DNA of 64,000 nt from NCBI GenBank assembly GCA_041399155.1, contig JAWKTI010000001.1, positions 1,922,001-1,986,000 of the forward strand, given 5' to 3'. This stretch comes from Zavarzinella sp. Lineage in GTDB: Bacteria; Planctomycetota; Planctomycetia; Gemmatales; Gemmataceae. The translations under genes were made by a program, and so were the position numbers. Under the pieces are notes generated by a model, which saw only the letters and a list, made by a program, of their open reading frames with translations, had not been told where the DNA came from and made no database searches. Every line of letters begins with the position of its first letter. Within the stretch, counting starts at the first letter, position 1. Positions 19,301 to 27,118 of this stretch are shown in pieces.

Positions 19301-20194
19301 TTGTTGTTGCACTGCAAATGAAGGACAATAAGGCATGGAGTGATGGCAGGCAATCAATCCCCACAATTTCCCGTTACAAATAATCGATACGACACAAGAT
19401 GCTGTCACACCCATGTTTTTGAGGTATTCGATATGAACTTTCGACATTGCTCTCAGTTGTGCATGACTTAAATCTAGCGACGAAATATCGCATGTGGATT
19501 GGCTAGAAATCAACTTACAAGTCGCAGCGTTTGCATCGGTTAGTATCCGAACTTTGTTTAATAAATACAGTTCTCTGGCTTGTGGTGGAATATCCGTTGA
19601 AGGAAAATTCAGTCCTAGATACTTTTTAAAATTGTCTTCACTCGCCTCAGCAATCACCTCTCCTGTCCAATTTTCATCAAACTGGTAAACCATGATACGC
19701 TGGTAACCAGTTTGCCGTTGCAAAACCTCTACTAAAAACTGTGCATAGGTCGTTAAATTCTCTGTTTGACTAGCGAAAGAGTTGAGCAGTTCGAAGTGCG
19801 TACTCCCCGAAATTTCTGGCGTAGCGAGAAGCAATTCTATTATTATCAACTCATTCGATTGATGTGCCTTAACCTCGATCTCTTGGGGTTGTTCAAATAA
19901 TCGTACGTGCGTATGCCATACAGAATGAATTTTTTGTAACTTATTCAGATTTTGGATTATTTCTTCATATTTTTCACTGCCAACAATTTCCTGAATGGGC
20001 TTCCCGCACCAATTTTGGTCACTGGGCAGCGAAAAAAGACTTGGTTGGCCACCCCATTGAACGATGATCCCTTGTTTATTACATGCCAACAGCATCCCAC
20101 ACGACTGAATCTCACCTGGAAATTGGATCTTTTCGTCTGCACAACGGGCCAGCGCGGCTGAAAAGTTGAAACCAGAATCAAACTGGTTGGACAT
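16358..20194 (-). CDS. Bacteriophytochrome hybrid sensor histidine kinase
   Basis: 1278 residues. The N-terminal PAS has Cys18 before QFPGEIQSCG, matching the biliverdin-attachment Cys of bacterial phytochromes. The GAF domain (about 135-305) keeps NFPSTDIPPQARELYL, SKVHIEYLKNMGV and LIACHH. The PHY tongue motif PRKSFDLWKEEVRG plus SKPW is complete. Three PAS domains follow (about 530-905), then a HisKA box GGIAHDFNNLL, an HATPase domain (GKGTGLGLATVHG) and a C-terminal receiver with acceptor Asp in VLTDVVIPGTSG. It should be a red/far-red sensor phosphorylating its own receiver. No haem oxygenase (bphO) gene is nearby. Cytoplasmic: no membrane segments. Confidence 0.93.
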   Translation of the reverse strand: MSNQFDSGFNFSAALARCADEKIQFPGEIQSCGMLLACNKQGIIVQWGGQPSLFSLPSDQNWCGKPIQEIVGSEKYEEIIQNLNKLQKIHSVWHTHVRLFEQPQEIEVKAHQSNELIIIELLLATPEISGSTHFELLNSFASQTENLTTYAQFLVEVLQRQTGYQRIMVYQFDENWTGEVIAEASEDNFKKYLGLNFPSTDIPPQARELYLLNKVRILTDANAATCKLISSQSTCDISSLDLSHAQLRAMSKVHIEYLKNMGVTASCVVSIICNGKLWGLIACHHSMPYCPSFAVQQQILNAALLLETRIILDAENLRRVCLESASNLLYTLKTSLDMHRDLHQALIHADAQLMELVSATGIALVSKDRCETRGSVPPEYIIQQLVEVINNSDRRFYHSASAAYDFPILTDFHQVAAGLMATTFELDQPYWLFWFRPEAASTVHWAGDPRKQLQYDQKNEPLLVPRKSFDLWKEEVRGKSKPWSEIEVKCIQETVRTNLTEVLLHASKQKLYSTESELRLMQTVVETAKDAVLVLQEIDLEAVILYCNPAFERLTGIPRTQLIRKTAKELDLLLKTDHLNRQFKQLFDSREQVTVEQQAVRVDGTAFWAEVNVTPVLLGKEQNKSLIIIKRDISERVKTQEELTRNHQRLEAILAAVPDLFFLFDRNDFFEEIHTRHQELLIAPREQVLHKHIRDIVPSQVAELAIGALANCRATQEMQYFEYPMQIDNQDYWFEARIVPVDSASGLTLIVARDITNRINTVRSLNLANEQYRLLADAIMDVVAMKDLEGRLLYVSPSITRLIGYEPKEILGTTYVDWCHQEDLPGLHRAKEECQGGFTNYTEWRCKKKNGEWLWVESVTSPIFDSQGVLTSCVCCIRDISQRKQVEDQLRQAQKLEAVGQLAGGIAHDFNNLLTVVLGCCDVLLQNTDVNDQNREFVEDIKIAGERGAGLTQQLLAFSRQQMVQVQDLDLADIIQSSCKMLARLLGEDIELVTHCNDLTTTVRADPSQIQQVLMNLMVNARDAMPKGGKLTVTVGSRLITDDFSEFPTHGRAGKFATFAVEDTGGGIPEDVAKRIFEPFFTTKAPGKGTGLGLATVHGIISQAGGFIRMHTTLGKGTRFEVYLPDQNISLQKQLYRMEQKIQFLPNIPILVVEDEPGVRNLMRTILRKHGLEVMVASHAAEAFELCSSGKIIPQIVLTDVVIPGTSGRELVEQLKLRYPNMVAGYLSGYTADAILRHGVEEKAVDFLQKPFSPDALLHFVAKLYAKVPLTNGDGANI

Positions 20195-20383
20195 TGGAAA
20201 AACCCCTAGGTGTGCGAATCAACCACGCGGCTAATATTTCTTTAGTGCATTAACAATCTTTAATCACCAACGAAATAGCACCATTCGACCTAAGAGCAGA
20301 ACAATATTCGCGCCTGACAATAATATTAGCGCCAAATACTGAAAATTTTCTAATTTTATGCTAATTGCGATACGACTTTCAGA

Positions 20384-21130
20384 TTAACCCTTTCTGGTTT
20401 CCGGAATCGGTTTTCCCAAATACCGAAGCATTTTCTGCATGTCTTCCCAAACCAATTTTTTGTTTTCGGGCGATCGGTGGGGCAACAATGATGCTGGATG
20501 GTATGTCACCAGAACTGGTATCCCATCGTATTCATGCATCCTGTTACGCAGTGAGCCCAGCGGGGAACTGACCTTCAGAACTGTCTGTGCAGCACTTAAA
20601 CCCCAGCAAACAATGAACTTAGGCTGAACCAGTCTCAATGTGTTTTCAAGATATTCCCAACAATTATTCGCCTCCGTTTTATTTGGCGTGCGATTACCAG
20701 GTGGGCGGCATCGAAGCACATTACAAATGAAAATATCTTCACGACTTAGTCCACATGCCTGAATAATTTTGTTCAGAAGCTTACCCGCTTCCCCTACAAA
20801 TGGCTCTCCCAGTCGGTCTTCATCGGCACCCGGGGCCTCACCCACAAAACAGATTTCAGCATCAATCGGTCCCACTCCAAACACCGTCTGGGTGCGGGTA
20901 GAAGCCAGTTCCCCACATCGGGTGCACTGACTCACTCGCTCAGCAAGTACTGCTAACTCTTTGGCTCGTAAGGTGTTAGGATCAATTTCTTCTACTGCAC
21001 TTGTGGGCACAAATTCGATGGTGAGTTCATCCAGACTTGGTGGCAGACGACTGACTCCACTAGCATACAACGATTCCAAGTGGGAAATAAGTTGTTGATC
21101 CAGGCGAACATCAGCAGACGAATCGCTCAT
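20384..21130 (-). CDS. Uracil-DNA glycosylase, family 4
   Basis: 248 residues from ATG at 21130. A longer reading to 21286 exists but would run into the divergent hydrolase gene and has no homologous N-terminus. Family 4 enzymes excise uracil from DNA and hold a [4Fe-4S] cluster. Ligand cysteines appear in SQCTRCGEL and in CNVLRCRPPGNRTPNKTE with a further Cys shortly after. Motif A is VGEAPGADEDRLGEPFVG and motif B is TYHPASLLPH. An N-terminal extension of about 75 residues before the first Cys pair is also seen in relatives fused to polymerase-like segments. Confidence 0.92.
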   Translation of the reverse strand: MSDSSADVRLDQQLISHLESLYASGVSRLPPSLDELTIEFVPTSAVEEIDPNTLRAKELAVLAERVSQCTRCGELASTRTQTVFGVGPIDAEICFVGEAPGADEDRLGEPFVGEAGKLLNKIIQACGLSREDIFICNVLRCRPPGNRTPNKTEANNCWEYLENTLRLVQPKFIVCWGLSAAQTVLKVSSPLGSLRNRMHEYDGIPVLVTYHPASLLPHRSPENKKLVWEDMQKMLRYLGKPIPETRKG

Positions 21131-21211
21131 TTTTGCACTCGGGGTTCGATACCAAGCCGTAATCTGTATTGATATATTGACGAAAGTTTCTGCCAACTGA
21201 AAGGTGCATGA

Positions 21212-22108
21212 ATGCCGACGGATGAATTTGTGGTGGCACTGGTTCAAATGAAATGTTCGACAGTGCGTGACGAAAATATGCACCACGCACTGGAGCGAAT
21301 CGCAGAAGCAGGCAAGCTGGGTGCCCAGATTGTCTGCCTGCCAGAATTATTTTTGTCACCTTATTTCTGTAACACGCACGATTTGAATTTGTTTGATCTT
21401 GCCGAGCCGATTCCTGGTCCGGGAACCGATTTGTTGGCGAAAGCAGCAAAACAGGCGAACGTAGTGGTCGTCGCCTCGCTTTATGAGAAAAGATTAGAAG
21501 GAATTTTTCATAATACCGTAGCTGTTTTCGATGCTGATGGCTCACTGGCGGGCATTTATCGCAAAATGCACATCCCCCATGACCCATTATTCTTTGAAAA
21601 ATACTATTTTCGACCGGGTGATCTCGGCTTTAAAGTATTCCCCACACGATATGGTCAGGTGGGAACATTAATCTGTTGGGATCAGTGGTTTCCCGAAGGG
21701 GCTCGCCTGACAGCACTCAAAGGTGCAGAATTACTGGTTTACCCCACTGCTATCGGCTGGCACCCCAAAGAAAAAGCCGAGTTTGGCGTTGCTCAGCACG
21801 ATGCCTGGGAAACAATCCAGCGATCTCACGCAATTGCGAACGGGTTGTACGTCACAGCAATCAACCGCGTGGGATTTGAACCTTCTCCCACGGGTGAAGG
21901 ATTGGAATTCTGGGGTGCATCGTTTGTGGCAGATCCATTCGGAGTAATTTTAGCGCGTGGCAGTCACTCAAACGATGAATTGATTATACAAACGTGCTCG
22001 CGTGCCCGCATACAGGATGTGCGTAGAAACTGGCCATTTTTGCGGGATCGACGCACCGATTCTTACGGGAATATCGTTTTGACAGCCGACGATCAGTTCT
22101 CCAGCTAA
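21212..22108 (+). CDS. Carbon-nitrogen hydrolase, N-carbamoylputrescine amidase-like
   Basis: 298 residues of the nitrilase superfamily. The Glu-Lys-Cys triad is visible: Glu in IVCLPELFLSPYFC, Lys in YRKMHIPHDPLFFEKYYF and Cys in LICWDQWFPEGARL. The sequence around the Lys (HIPHDPLFFEKYYFRPGD) matches N-carbamoylputrescine amidases, which form putrescine from carbamoylputrescine in the agmatine route. The gene is divergent from the glycosylase gene with an 81-base spacer. An agmatine deiminase would be the expected partner; the amidinotransferase-fold enzyme at 26134 is related but not that enzyme. Specificity is inferred. Confidence 0.87.
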   Translation: MPTDEFVVALVQMKCSTVRDENMHHALERIAEAGKLGAQIVCLPELFLSPYFCNTHDLNLFDLAEPIPGPGTDLLAKAAKQANVVVVASLYEKRLEGIFHNTVAVFDADGSLAGIYRKMHIPHDPLFFEKYYFRPGDLGFKVFPTRYGQVGTLICWDQWFPEGARLTALKGAELLVYPTAIGWHPKEKAEFGVAQHDAWETIQRSHAIANGLYVTAINRVGFEPSPTGEGLEFWGASFVADPFGVILARGSHSNDELIIQTCSRARIQDVRRNWPFLRDRRTDSYGNIVLTADDQFSS

Positions 22109-22190
22109 ACTCGACGTATTTTTTCTCACCAGAATTGCCAGCAAATCCGATACACTGTTACGCAATTATCTAGATTAAAGACAGATGCGT

Positions 22191-22224
22191 CGTAACATTT
22201 GATGCGGAAAGGTGTTACGGTTTT
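22191..22224 (+). terminator. Possible intrinsic terminator
   Basis: CGTAACA (22191-22197) pairs with TGTTACG (22213-22219) across a 15-base loop, followed by GTTTT. It stands 83 bases after the hydrolase stop. The loop is long and the T run short, so this is a weak call. Confidence 0.35.
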
Positions 22225-22329
22225 GAGCCAAGTAAGCGATTCCAATTGCATCGCATTGGTAAAAGCTGTAAAATTAGGTAAGCTGCCTGAAGTTTGAGGG
22301 TGTTTCATCGGGCATGCAGTGCACGGAGC

Positions 22330-23361
22330 ATGAAAGTGACGTTCACCGTACGAGAACTGGCGGCATGGGTAGAAGGGGAAGTGTTAGGCAACCCCGAACT
22401 GGCGATTCATGCTGCTCGCCCGCTGACGGAGATGCTTGCGCCCACAGACATTACCGTGGTGTTGTCTGAAAAGAATCTCCCACAATTGCACGGCTCGAAA
22501 GCGGGTGCAGCGGTTGTGGATGAGACAGTACCTCTTAATGGCAAAACCCTTGTCCGGGTAAAGGACCCTCTTCTGGCATTCGCGACCATTTTTGAACGAA
22601 TGCATGTGAAGCCTACTCGAAAATCGACTGGAATCCACCATCTGGCTGTTGTCGATCCCACCGCAATCGTTGGTGATCACTCTTCCGTGGCACAGTTTTC
22701 TTCCATCGGCGAGGGTACTGTTATTGGGCCGGGTGCTGAAATCAGCGCGAATGTGACCATTGGCAACCACTGCCAGATCGGCAGCGAAGTTTTTCTGGCA
22801 CCCGGTGTGGTGTTGTATGATGGTTGCATTATTGGCGACCGTGTCCGTATTCATGCCAATTCTGTAATTGGTGGGGATGGTTTCGGCTATCGAATGATCA
22901 GTGGCAAACATTGCAAAATCCCACATGTTGGGCATGTAGAAATTGGCAATGATGTAGAAATTGGTGCGGGTGTCACCATTGATCGGGCAACTTTTGGGGC
23001 CACCAGAATTGGTGAAGGCACAAAAATAGACAATCTGGTGATGATTGCCCACAATTGCCAGATCGGGCGACATAATCTCATCGTTTCGCAAGTAGGTCTC
23101 GCTGGATCCTGCTCCACTGGCGATTATGTGGTGCTTGCAGGTCAGGTGGGCGCAGCCGACCACACCACCGTGGGCGATTACACTGTTGTTGGTGCCAAAT
23201 CGGGCATCTCCGGCAAGATTCCCTCCAACCAGAAGTTGTTGGGGGCACCCGCAACTCCTATCAATGATCAAAAACGGATTATGGTTAGCCTCTCCAAATT
23301 ACCCGATATGCGGCGTGATCTGGATGAAATAAAGCGTATCCTGGGTTTAAAGGATTCCTGA
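22330..23361 (+). CDS. lpxD: UDP-3-O-acylglucosamine N-acyltransferase
   Basis: Third step of lipid A synthesis: adds the second hydroxyacyl chain to UDP-3-O-acyl-glucosamine. 343 residues from ATG at 22330 (TTG at 22294 would add 12). The N-terminal uridine-binding domain runs to about residue 100. Left-handed beta-helix hexapeptide repeats follow to about 310 (GDHSSVAQFSSIGEGTVIG; GNHCQIGSEVFLAPGVVLYD). The catalytic His is in LVMIAHNCQIGRHN. The C-terminal helix (RRDLDEIKRILGL) is present. lpxI begins 1 base after its stop. It supports a lipid A-bearing outer membrane in this organism. Confidence 0.94.
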   Translation: MKVTFTVRELAAWVEGEVLGNPELAIHAARPLTEMLAPTDITVVLSEKNLPQLHGSKAGAAVVDETVPLNGKTLVRVKDPLLAFATIFERMHVKPTRKSTGIHHLAVVDPTAIVGDHSSVAQFSSIGEGTVIGPGAEISANVTIGNHCQIGSEVFLAPGVVLYDGCIIGDRVRIHANSVIGGDGFGYRMISGKHCKIPHVGHVEIGNDVEIGAGVTIDRATFGATRIGEGTKIDNLVMIAHNCQIGRHNLIVSQVGLAGSCSTGDYVVLAGQVGAADHTTVGDYTVVGAKSGISGKIPSNQKLLGAPATPINDQKRIMVSLSKLPDMRRDLDEIKRILGLKDS

Positions 23362-23362
23362 T

Positions 23363-24229
23363 ATGCCACCCCCTGTGGGCTTGATTGCTGGCTGGGGCGA
23401 CTTTCCGGTTCAAATTGCCAAAACAGCACAAAGCAAAAACATCCCAGTGATTTGCCTTGGCATTCGGGGGATGGCAGAAAAGGAAAAACTAGCCCCATAC
23501 TGCCACCACTTTGCATGGACTCGGCTAGCAGCTTTCAACCGACCGGTCAAAATATTAAAGAAATTTCATGTCTCCAACCTGATTTTTGCGGGGAAAATTC
23601 ACAAAATCACCCTGTTTCGCCCCATGAGAATGATTACTTTATGGCCTGATTGGCGGATGCTGAAGCTGTTTTTTGGTGGGAAAGATAACGCCGACGACAC
23701 AATCACTCTTGCAATTATTAATGAACTGCAAAAAGAGGGCCTGTCCTGTATTTCGCCTTTCGAAATTTGTCCGGAGATCCTTGTGCAAACCGGTGCGATC
23801 ACTGCTCAAATACCCACAGAACGTGAAATGGCCGACATCCAGTTTGGCTGCCACCTAGCAAAGGAAATGGGGCGACTCGATATTGGCCAGTCCGTGTGCG
23901 TACGCGATCGAGCCGTTTTGGCTGTCGAAGCGATCGAAGGTACCGATGCCTGTATCCGCAGAGCAGGCGAACTTTGTCGCACCCGTGGGGGATTTGTCGT
24001 TGTCAAAGTGGCAAAACCGAATCAGGATCCTCGATTCGATGTCCCCACGGTGGGGAAACAAACTATCGAAACCATGCGGGCAGCAGGTGGGACAGTTCTG
24101 GCAATCGAAGGTGGAAACACCATCATGCTGGAAAAGGAAGAAACAGTGGCACTCGCAGAAAAATACCGCATTAAAATTATTGCGGTTGACCTGACTCAGC
24201 CAACCCAGGCGGAATCCACTGATTCATAA
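23363..24229 (+). CDS. lpxI: UDP-2,3-diacylglucosamine pyrophosphatase LpxI
   Basis: Hydrolyses UDP-2,3-diacylglucosamine to lipid X plus UMP, the fourth step of lipid A synthesis, using the LpxI fold rather than LpxH. 288 residues. The N-terminal motif GLIAGWGDFPVQIAKTA and the C-terminal domain with DMGRLDIGQS-like (KEMGRLDIGQSVCVRD) and AVEAIEGTDACIRRAGELC are characteristic. The Asp of EGTDACIRR corresponds to the catalytic acid region. The gene is translationally linked to lpxD. Its last 34 bases overlap the end of ndk, which is on the other strand. Confidence 0.93.
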   Translation: MPPPVGLIAGWGDFPVQIAKTAQSKNIPVICLGIRGMAEKEKLAPYCHHFAWTRLAAFNRPVKILKKFHVSNLIFAGKIHKITLFRPMRMITLWPDWRMLKLFFGGKDNADDTITLAIINELQKEGLSCISPFEICPEILVQTGAITAQIPTEREMADIQFGCHLAKEMGRLDIGQSVCVRDRAVLAVEAIEGTDACIRRAGELCRTRGGFVVVKVAKPNQDPRFDVPTVGKQTIETMRAAGGTVLAIEGGNTIMLEKEETVALAEKYRIKIIAVDLTQPTQAESTDS

Positions 24230-24645
24230 TTGGTCAGTTCTTCAGGTCGAAACCAAAGTGCTATTTCAGTAGCCGCATTTTCAAGGCTGTCGCTGCCGTG
24301 AATTAAATTATTCTGTACGCTGAGTGCAAAATCACCACGGATTGTTCCGGGGGGCGATTTTGCACCATCGGTAGACCCCATCAATGTGCGGCATACTGCG
24401 ACTGCCTCCCGCCCTTCCAAAACCACTGCAACGGTGGGTCCACTGGTCAAAAAATCGAGCAGCGAATCGTAAAATGGCTTCCCTTTGTGCACCGAATAAT
24501 GCTTCTCAGCCAGTTCACGCGAAACATGAATCAGCTTTAATGCAACAAGTCGTAACCCTTTTCTTTCGAACCGCTCAAGAATCGTGCCCACTAAACGTCG
24601 TTGCACGGCATCTGGTTTTAATAAAATTAACGTCTGTTGCATCAT
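24196..24645 (-). CDS. ndk: Nucleoside diphosphate kinase
   Basis: Transfers the gamma phosphate between nucleoside tri- and diphosphates through a phosphohistidine. 149 residues, normal length. The active-site His116 is in NNLIHGSDS; the N-terminal TLILLKPDAVQRRLVG and middle GREAVAVCRTLMGSTD segments are canonical. The 3' end overlaps lpxI convergently by 34 bases, so the two transcripts are partly complementary. A 158-base spacer divergent from aroA holds the promoter and a small hairpin (TTCATCC 24671-24677 with GGATGAA 24689-24695). Confidence 0.96.
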   Translation of the reverse strand: MMQQTLILLKPDAVQRRLVGTILERFERKGLRLVALKLIHVSRELAEKHYSVHKGKPFYDSLLDFLTSGPTVAVVLEGREAVAVCRTLMGSTDGAKSPPGTIRGDFALSVQNNLIHGSDSLENAATEIALWFRPEELTNYESVDSAWVG

Positions 24646-24803
24646 TTACCCTAGGAAGTACTTTACACTCTTCATCCTGCAATCAGTGGGATGAAATGTC
24701 CAGTATATTGGGAAAGTTCCCCACGATTCCTGGTTTCGCCAGTTAGCGCAACGCAATGAAAGTTATGTTAATGAAAATTATTTAATAAACGAAAGGAAAT
24801 TCA

Positions 24804-26105
24804 TTGTTTACCTATCCAGCAGCGATACAGATTCCAGATTTTCACCATCCCGTTACCGCTACTGTGCGTGTACCTGGGTCAAAAAGCATTTCTAATCGGG
24901 CACTTATTCTGGCTGCGGCAGGTCAGAAAAAGTTCCTGATCCGAGATATTCTCCGCAGTGAGGACACGGAACTGATGGTAGCCGCACTCGCAAGCCTTGG
25001 TTGGTCAAGCACCTGGGTAGAAAATGACCTGACCATTTTTCCCAGAGAAAGTCACCCTGCAATCAATCCCCTGCCCATCCATGTGGGCAATTCTGGTACT
25101 ACTATTCGTTTTTTAACTGCCTTTCTGGCACTCTATCCCGGGTGCTATCTGTTCGACGGCATCCCACGGATGCGAGAGCGACCGATCGAAGATTTGCTGG
25201 ATGCCTTACGCCAACTGAATGTCGATGTCTGTAGTGCCCGAAACAATGGTTGCCCACCTGTAGAACTGACAACGAATGGCCTACATGGTGGTACAGTCCG
25301 GATCAATGGTGAACGTAGTAGCCAGTTTCTCACAGCTTTATTGCTGGCACTGCCTTTTGCAACAGGCGACAGCACGATTATCCCGGTGGGGAAAACTGTT
25401 TCTGAGCCCTACCTGGAAATGACTCTGCGAATGCTGCAGCAGTTTGGCATCAGTGTAAGTCGTTCCGAAAGAGGCACTTACCTCATTCCAGGCTCCCAAC
25501 AAACAACAATCACCGAATATGCAATTGAACCAGATGCCTCATCGGCAAGTTACTGGTTTGCGATGGCTGCAATCACCCAAGGCAGCATCAAAGTGACTGG
25601 CTTGAATCGAAATTCGTTGCAAGGGGATCATCGGTTCGTTGATGTGCTGGAACAAATGGGTTGCCGGATTACTTCAGATGCAAATTCACTTACAGTCAAC
25701 GGTCAACCTTTACGGGGGATCGATGTTGATATGAACGCAATCAGTGATACCGTGATGACCCTGGCCGTGGTGGCTTGTTTTGCCACAGGTCCCACTAGAA
25801 TTCGGAACGTGGAACATATCCGATTCAAAGAAACGGATCGCTTGAAGGCGATCTGCACCGAAATGCAACGACTTGGAGTGCAGGTTGAAGAAAAACATGA
25901 CGAAATTTCAATCTTTCCAGGTGCCATGCAGGCAGCATCGCTTGAAACCTACAACGACCACCGCATGGCAATGAGTCTGGCGCTGGCCGGTATCCGCATA
26001 CCGGGGGTAATCATCCAGAATCCTGGTTGCGTCGTCAAAACGTACCCCGGCTATTGGCAAGATTGGCAACAAATCACCGGCACCACATTGAAAACTTTAG
26101 AATAA
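24804..26105 (+). CDS. aroA: 3-phosphoshikimate 1-carboxyvinyltransferase (EPSP synthase)
   Basis: Joins shikimate 3-phosphate and phosphoenolpyruvate in aromatic amino acid synthesis. 433 residues. Substrate-binding motifs are PGSKSISNRALILAA, HVGNSGTTIRFLTAF, FDGIPRMRERPIEDL and the C-terminal YNDHRMAMSLALAGI. The start is TTG at 24804; it is supported by AAGGA at 24793-24797 with a 6-base gap and by the absence of a better ATG. The glycine loop reads GNSGTT where many enzymes have GNAGTA. The amidinotransferase-like gene follows 28 bases later on the same strand. Confidence 0.95.
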   Translation: MFTYPAAIQIPDFHHPVTATVRVPGSKSISNRALILAAAGQKKFLIRDILRSEDTELMVAALASLGWSSTWVENDLTIFPRESHPAINPLPIHVGNSGTTIRFLTAFLALYPGCYLFDGIPRMRERPIEDLLDALRQLNVDVCSARNNGCPPVELTTNGLHGGTVRINGERSSQFLTALLLALPFATGDSTIIPVGKTVSEPYLEMTLRMLQQFGISVSRSERGTYLIPGSQQTTITEYAIEPDASSASYWFAMAAITQGSIKVTGLNRNSLQGDHRFVDVLEQMGCRITSDANSLTVNGQPLRGIDVDMNAISDTVMTLAVVACFATGPTRIRNVEHIRFKETDRLKAICTEMQRLGVQVEEKHDEISIFPGAMQAASLETYNDHRMAMSLALAGIRIPGVIIQNPGCVVKTYPGYWQDWQQITGTTLKTLE

Positions 26106-26133
26106 ATGAGAATAAGCCAGCCTGAGAAGTGTC

Positions 26134-26958
26134 ATGCGTGAACACCCAACCATTTTGATGTGCCCACCGGAGCACTATGGGATCGAATATGAAATTAACC
26201 CATGGATGAAACGCACCATGGCCAGTGTGCGGGATGTCGCCTGGCAGCAATGGAAGGCACTTCGCGACCAACTGGTTGTATTCGGTGCCACCATCCATGA
26301 ATTGAAACCCCAACCCGGCCTGCCCGACCTGGTTTTCACGGCCAATGCTGGGATTGTGTTTCGGGATCGATTCTATTCTTCCCACTTTATGCACGAAGTG
26401 CGGGCAAAAGAATCGCCTTATTTTGATGCCTGGTTTGCAGGAAACGGCTTTCAAGTACTCCATTGGCCCGATGAGATGTACCACGAAGGAGCAGGCGATG
26501 CCCTGTTTTGTGGCAAAGAACTCTTTGCAGGCTATCGGACACGTTCCGATGCGGTGGCTCACCAGTGGCTGGCAGATCAGATTGGAGTACGTATTCTGCC
26601 CTTAGAACTGGTTAATCCCGCTTATTACCACCTTGACACCTGTTTTTGTCCTTTGGCACCAGAAATTGCGATCTACTACCCCGCCGCGTTTGACAGTTAC
26701 GGTCGGAAGGTACTGGAAAGCCACATCCCCCACCTGATACCGATTCATGATGATGAAGCGGCCCGCTTTGGTTGCAACGCAGTGGTAGTGGGCAAACAGA
26801 TTGTGCACAATAGTGGCTGCCCGAGACTAGCGGAAGATCTTGCCAGAAAAGGATTTACGTCAACTGAGATTACCCTGGATGAATTCCTGAAAGCGGGTGG
26901 CAGCGCTAAGTGCCTCACCATCCGGATAGATGGGGAAGATGCCGCCATCTGGGACTGA
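26134..26958 (+). CDS. Amidinotransferase-fold hydrolase (DDAH-like)
   Basis: 274 residues of the guanidino-modifying pentein fold. Diagnostic segments are LPDLVFTANAGIVF (acidic substrate-binding region), NPAYYHLDTCFCPL (catalytic His) and GGSAKCLTIRID (nucleophilic Cys near the C-terminus). Dimethylarginine dimethylaminohydrolases and related arginine-processing enzymes have this order and length. No motif separates dimethylarginine, arginine and other substrates by eye. It lies directly after aroA and shares no clear pathway with it. It could in principle feed citrulline or agmatine-like metabolism with the hydrolase at 21212, but the link is speculative. Confidence 0.82.
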   Translation: MREHPTILMCPPEHYGIEYEINPWMKRTMASVRDVAWQQWKALRDQLVVFGATIHELKPQPGLPDLVFTANAGIVFRDRFYSSHFMHEVRAKESPYFDAWFAGNGFQVLHWPDEMYHEGAGDALFCGKELFAGYRTRSDAVAHQWLADQIGVRILPLELVNPAYYHLDTCFCPLAPEIAIYYPAAFDSYGRKVLESHIPHLIPIHDDEAARFGCNAVVVGKQIVHNSGCPRLAEDLARKGFTSTEITLDEFLKAGGSAKCLTIRIDGEDAAIWD

Positions 26959-27023
26959 ATTTAGCTTTCAATTCCATACTCTGTTATTCGCACGAATATT
27001 TCTGTAAAAATTTCAAATTTTCG

Positions 27024-27052
27024 TTGAATCTTCTTGACAAGTCGTGTATCAT
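27024..27052 (+). promoter_or_regulatory. Sigma70-type promoter candidate for small membrane protein
   Basis: TTGAAT at 27024-27029, a 17-base spacer and TATCAT at 27047-27052. A second box TTGACA (27034-27039) overlaps. Start of transcription would fall near 27059, about 60 bases before the small gene at 27119. A TTGTACA motif lies at 27057-27063, like those at 57119 and 57137. Confidence 0.4.
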
Positions 27053-27118
27053 ATTTTTGTACAGCATCAACAATGTTGAGGTTAGAACTTAATTTAAGGA
27101 GGATGCGTGCGATGAGTG

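Noticed and set aside
21131..21286. Longer N-terminus for the uracil-DNA glycosylase
   Set aside because: It would overlap the divergent hydrolase gene by 75 bases and adds a His/Cys-rich stretch without family likeness; ATG at 21130 is adequate.
22384..23271. Long open frame opposite lpxD
   Set aside because: It lies wholly antisense to a clear lpxD and arises from the repeated hexapeptide codons; its protein resembles no family.
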